From: Dolichospermum compactum NIES-806
Lineage (GTDB): Bacteria > Cyanobacteriota > Cyanobacteriia > Cyanobacteriales > Nostocaceae
NCBI RefSeq assembly: GCF_002368115.1
Contig: NZ_AP018316.1
Span: 78,346 to 84,283, forward strand
Length of the DNA: 5,938 bases
Direction of reading: 5' to 3'
Shown here: piece after piece, positions 5,153 to 5,938 of the stretch
How positions within the stretch are numbered: the stretch's first letter is position 1
Layout of the letters: the number at the start of each line of letters is the position of its first letter
Position numbers and translations under genes: made by a program
Notes under the pieces: generated by a model
Told to the model about the DNA's origin: nothing
The model's database searches: none
What the model saw: only the letters and a program-made list of their open reading frames with translations

Positions 5153-5725
5153 ATGTTCCTGCTGAGTCCACTCACTTTCGGCTCGTTCTTACCTTCCCTG
5201 CCTTTGGATAGCCTATTCTCCACCCAGGGGATTATGATTATGCTATTGGCAGCTTACGCTGGTGCTATGTGGATGTTCCTGAGTAGTGCCCCTAAAGTTT
5301 ATACTGTCATGGTATCGGATTTAGAAGTTGCCCGACAGTTATATGAAGGATTGCTAGATTTGCCAGTAGCGGAAGTCCCATTGCACTATTATTACAACTA
5401 CGAGCAAACCATTGGTGCAACAGGTATTGACCCGCTGTATATGTCCGCTAGTCCCAGTTGGAATAACAGCACCATGAATAGTGGTAGTGACGGACTGTGG
5501 TATCAACTCAAGAAAAATACTCAATTACATATTATCACTGGTGCAAGTTTAGGCAAAAAAGATCAGCATCGTCATGTTTGCTTTGATCATGATTGTCTAG
5601 AATTAATTTTAATGCGGGTAGAAGTCAGAGGTTTAAAGTTCAAAATTCGCAACCAAAAGCCTTTGAATTTTTTAGTTAAGGATTATGAAGGGCGTGTCAT
5701 TGAAATGGCTGAAGTTGCTAATTAG
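5153..5725 (+). CDS. membrane-anchored VOC-family (glyoxalase-fold) protein
   Basis: Numbering is from a TTG at 5123; the ATG at 5153 (residue 11) is preferred because it begins the conserved-looking MFLLSPLTFGSFLPSLPLDS and gives 190 residues. The ATG at 5129 is an alternative, and none has a strong Shine-Dalgarno. A hydrophobic segment (GIMIMLLAAYAGAMWMFLSS, 36-55) is a likely membrane anchor. A compact VOC domain follows. The first half is VYTVMVSDLEVARQLYEGLL (59-78), with the strand-helix pattern of the fold; the second half begins RHVCFDHDCLELILMRVEVR (150-169) and ends FLVKDYEGRVIEMAEV. His151 and Glu194 fall where the second half of a VOC metal site usually has its ligands, but first-half ligands are not evident, so catalysis is unproven. 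VOC enzymes include glyoxalases, dioxygenases and resistance proteins; the substrate here cannot be read. I recall this protein as conserved among cyanobacteria. It is divergent from the sigma-like gene and convergent with the CHAT remnant. Confidence 0.75.
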   Translation: MFLLSPLTFGSFLPSLPLDSLFSTQGIMIMLLAAYAGAMWMFLSSAPKVYTVMVSDLEVARQLYEGLLDLPVAEVPLHYYYNYEQTIGATGIDPLYMSASPSWNNSTMNSGSDGLWYQLKKNTQLHIITGASLGKKDQHRHVCFDHDCLELILMRVEVRGLKFKIRNQKPLNFLVKDYEGRVIEMAEVAN

Positions 5726-5732
5726 TCATTAT

Positions 5733-5772
5733 GGGTGTGTTGGGTTTTCCTAATGCACCCTAAATATTTTTT
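5733..5772 (+). terminator. weak intrinsic terminator after the VOC gene
   Basis: GGGTGT (5733-5738) pairs with GCACCC (5755-5760), including one T-G wobble, around a 16-base loop. It is followed by a T-rich tract (5766-5772). The stem begins 7 bases after the VOC stop codon. The loop holds TGTTGGGTTT, a half-site of the GTTGGGTT dispersed repeat, so the hairpin may derive from repeat debris. Confidence 0.4.
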
Positions 5773-5774
5773 AT

Positions 5775-5938
5775 TTATCGTAAACCGTGAACAATAAAAG
5801 CAGACCAGTAGCGAGGATTTGCAAAGGGAAATTCCCCATTTGGGCGTTGGTGACAAAAATCTAAAATTTGACAACTGGGAGTATAACGAATCAAAAATTT
5901 ATCTACTAAATATTCTTGATATCCTATTGGTAAAGCAG
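5775..5938 (-). CDS. CHAT-domain protein, C-terminal end only, probably internally deleted; 5' end outside window
   Basis: The minus strand is open from the right edge to TAA (5775-5777) and gives 53 residues, beginning ALPIGYQEYLVDKFLIRYTP and ending FANPRYWSAFIVHGLR. The first part (to about residue 32, with YTPSCQIL and CHQRP) resembles the early strand of a CHAT (caspase-like) peptidase domain. The last part, FANPRYWSAF, resembles the extreme C-terminus of cyanobacterial CHAT proteins. In ordinary CHAT domains these two motifs are separated by well over 100 residues carrying the catalytic His and Cys; here they are joined within a few residues (NGEFP). I infer an in-frame deletion that removed the catalytic core, leaving a remnant or pseudogene. 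If the resemblance of the first part is wrong, it is simply the tail of an unidentified protein. It converges on the VOC gene. Confidence 0.6.
   Translation of the reverse strand, partial: ALPIGYQEYLVDKFLIRYTPSCQILDFCHQRPNGEFPFANPRYWSAFIVHGLR

Overview
The window looks like chromosome from a filamentous, AT-rich cyanobacterium, probably of the Nostocales. Six copies of the HIP1 octamer GCGATCGC occur (103, 426, 967, 1558, 2303, 4770), about one per kilobase. The intergenic spaces hold dispersed palindromic repeats of types I recognise as common in Nostoc and Anabaena relatives. The proteins (RAYT-like transposase, split MacB-type permease, HlyD-type adaptor, VOC protein, CHAT remnant) also read as cyanobacterial. 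No database search was possible, so the family calls rest on motif recognition.

Layout. 2-517 (+): nearly complete REP-associated tyrosine transposase (RAYT), open at the left edge. Its stop codon lies inside a GTAG-headed palindromic repeat, followed by a 19-bp tandem repeat. 609-1826 (-): MacB/FtsX-type ABC permease without an ATPase domain. 1827-2245: non-coding, with a promoter and dyad in front of the permease gene and two structured repeats just after the adaptor gene. 2246-3715 (-): HlyD/MacA-type periplasmic adaptor. 3716-4320: about 600 bases with no convincing gene but two dispersed repeats. 4321-4950 (-): divergent sigma-70-like protein. 5153-5725 (+): membrane-anchored VOC (glyoxalase-fold) protein, read divergently from the sigma-like gene. 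5775-5938 (-): C-terminal end of a CHAT-domain protein that seems to have lost the middle of the domain; open at the right edge.

How the parts work together. The adaptor and permease lie on the same strand in the order adaptor then permease and should form a MacAB-type export machine reaching a TolC-like outer-membrane channel. The nucleotide-binding subunit that would power it is absent from the window. The 419-bp gap between the two genes, where an ATPase gene often sits, holds repeats and what looks like a separate promoter. The RAYT and the two GTAG-headed palindromes (514-541 and 3934-3988) fit the known pairing of RAYT enzymes with REP sequences. The sigma-like and VOC genes share an intergenic region but have no obvious joint function.

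The most interesting points are the transposase whose stop codon is embedded in a REP-like element, the mirror-symmetric fourfold motif in the adaptor hairpin, the permease without an ATPase, and the collapsed CHAT domain. I see no complete new defence or biosynthetic system.
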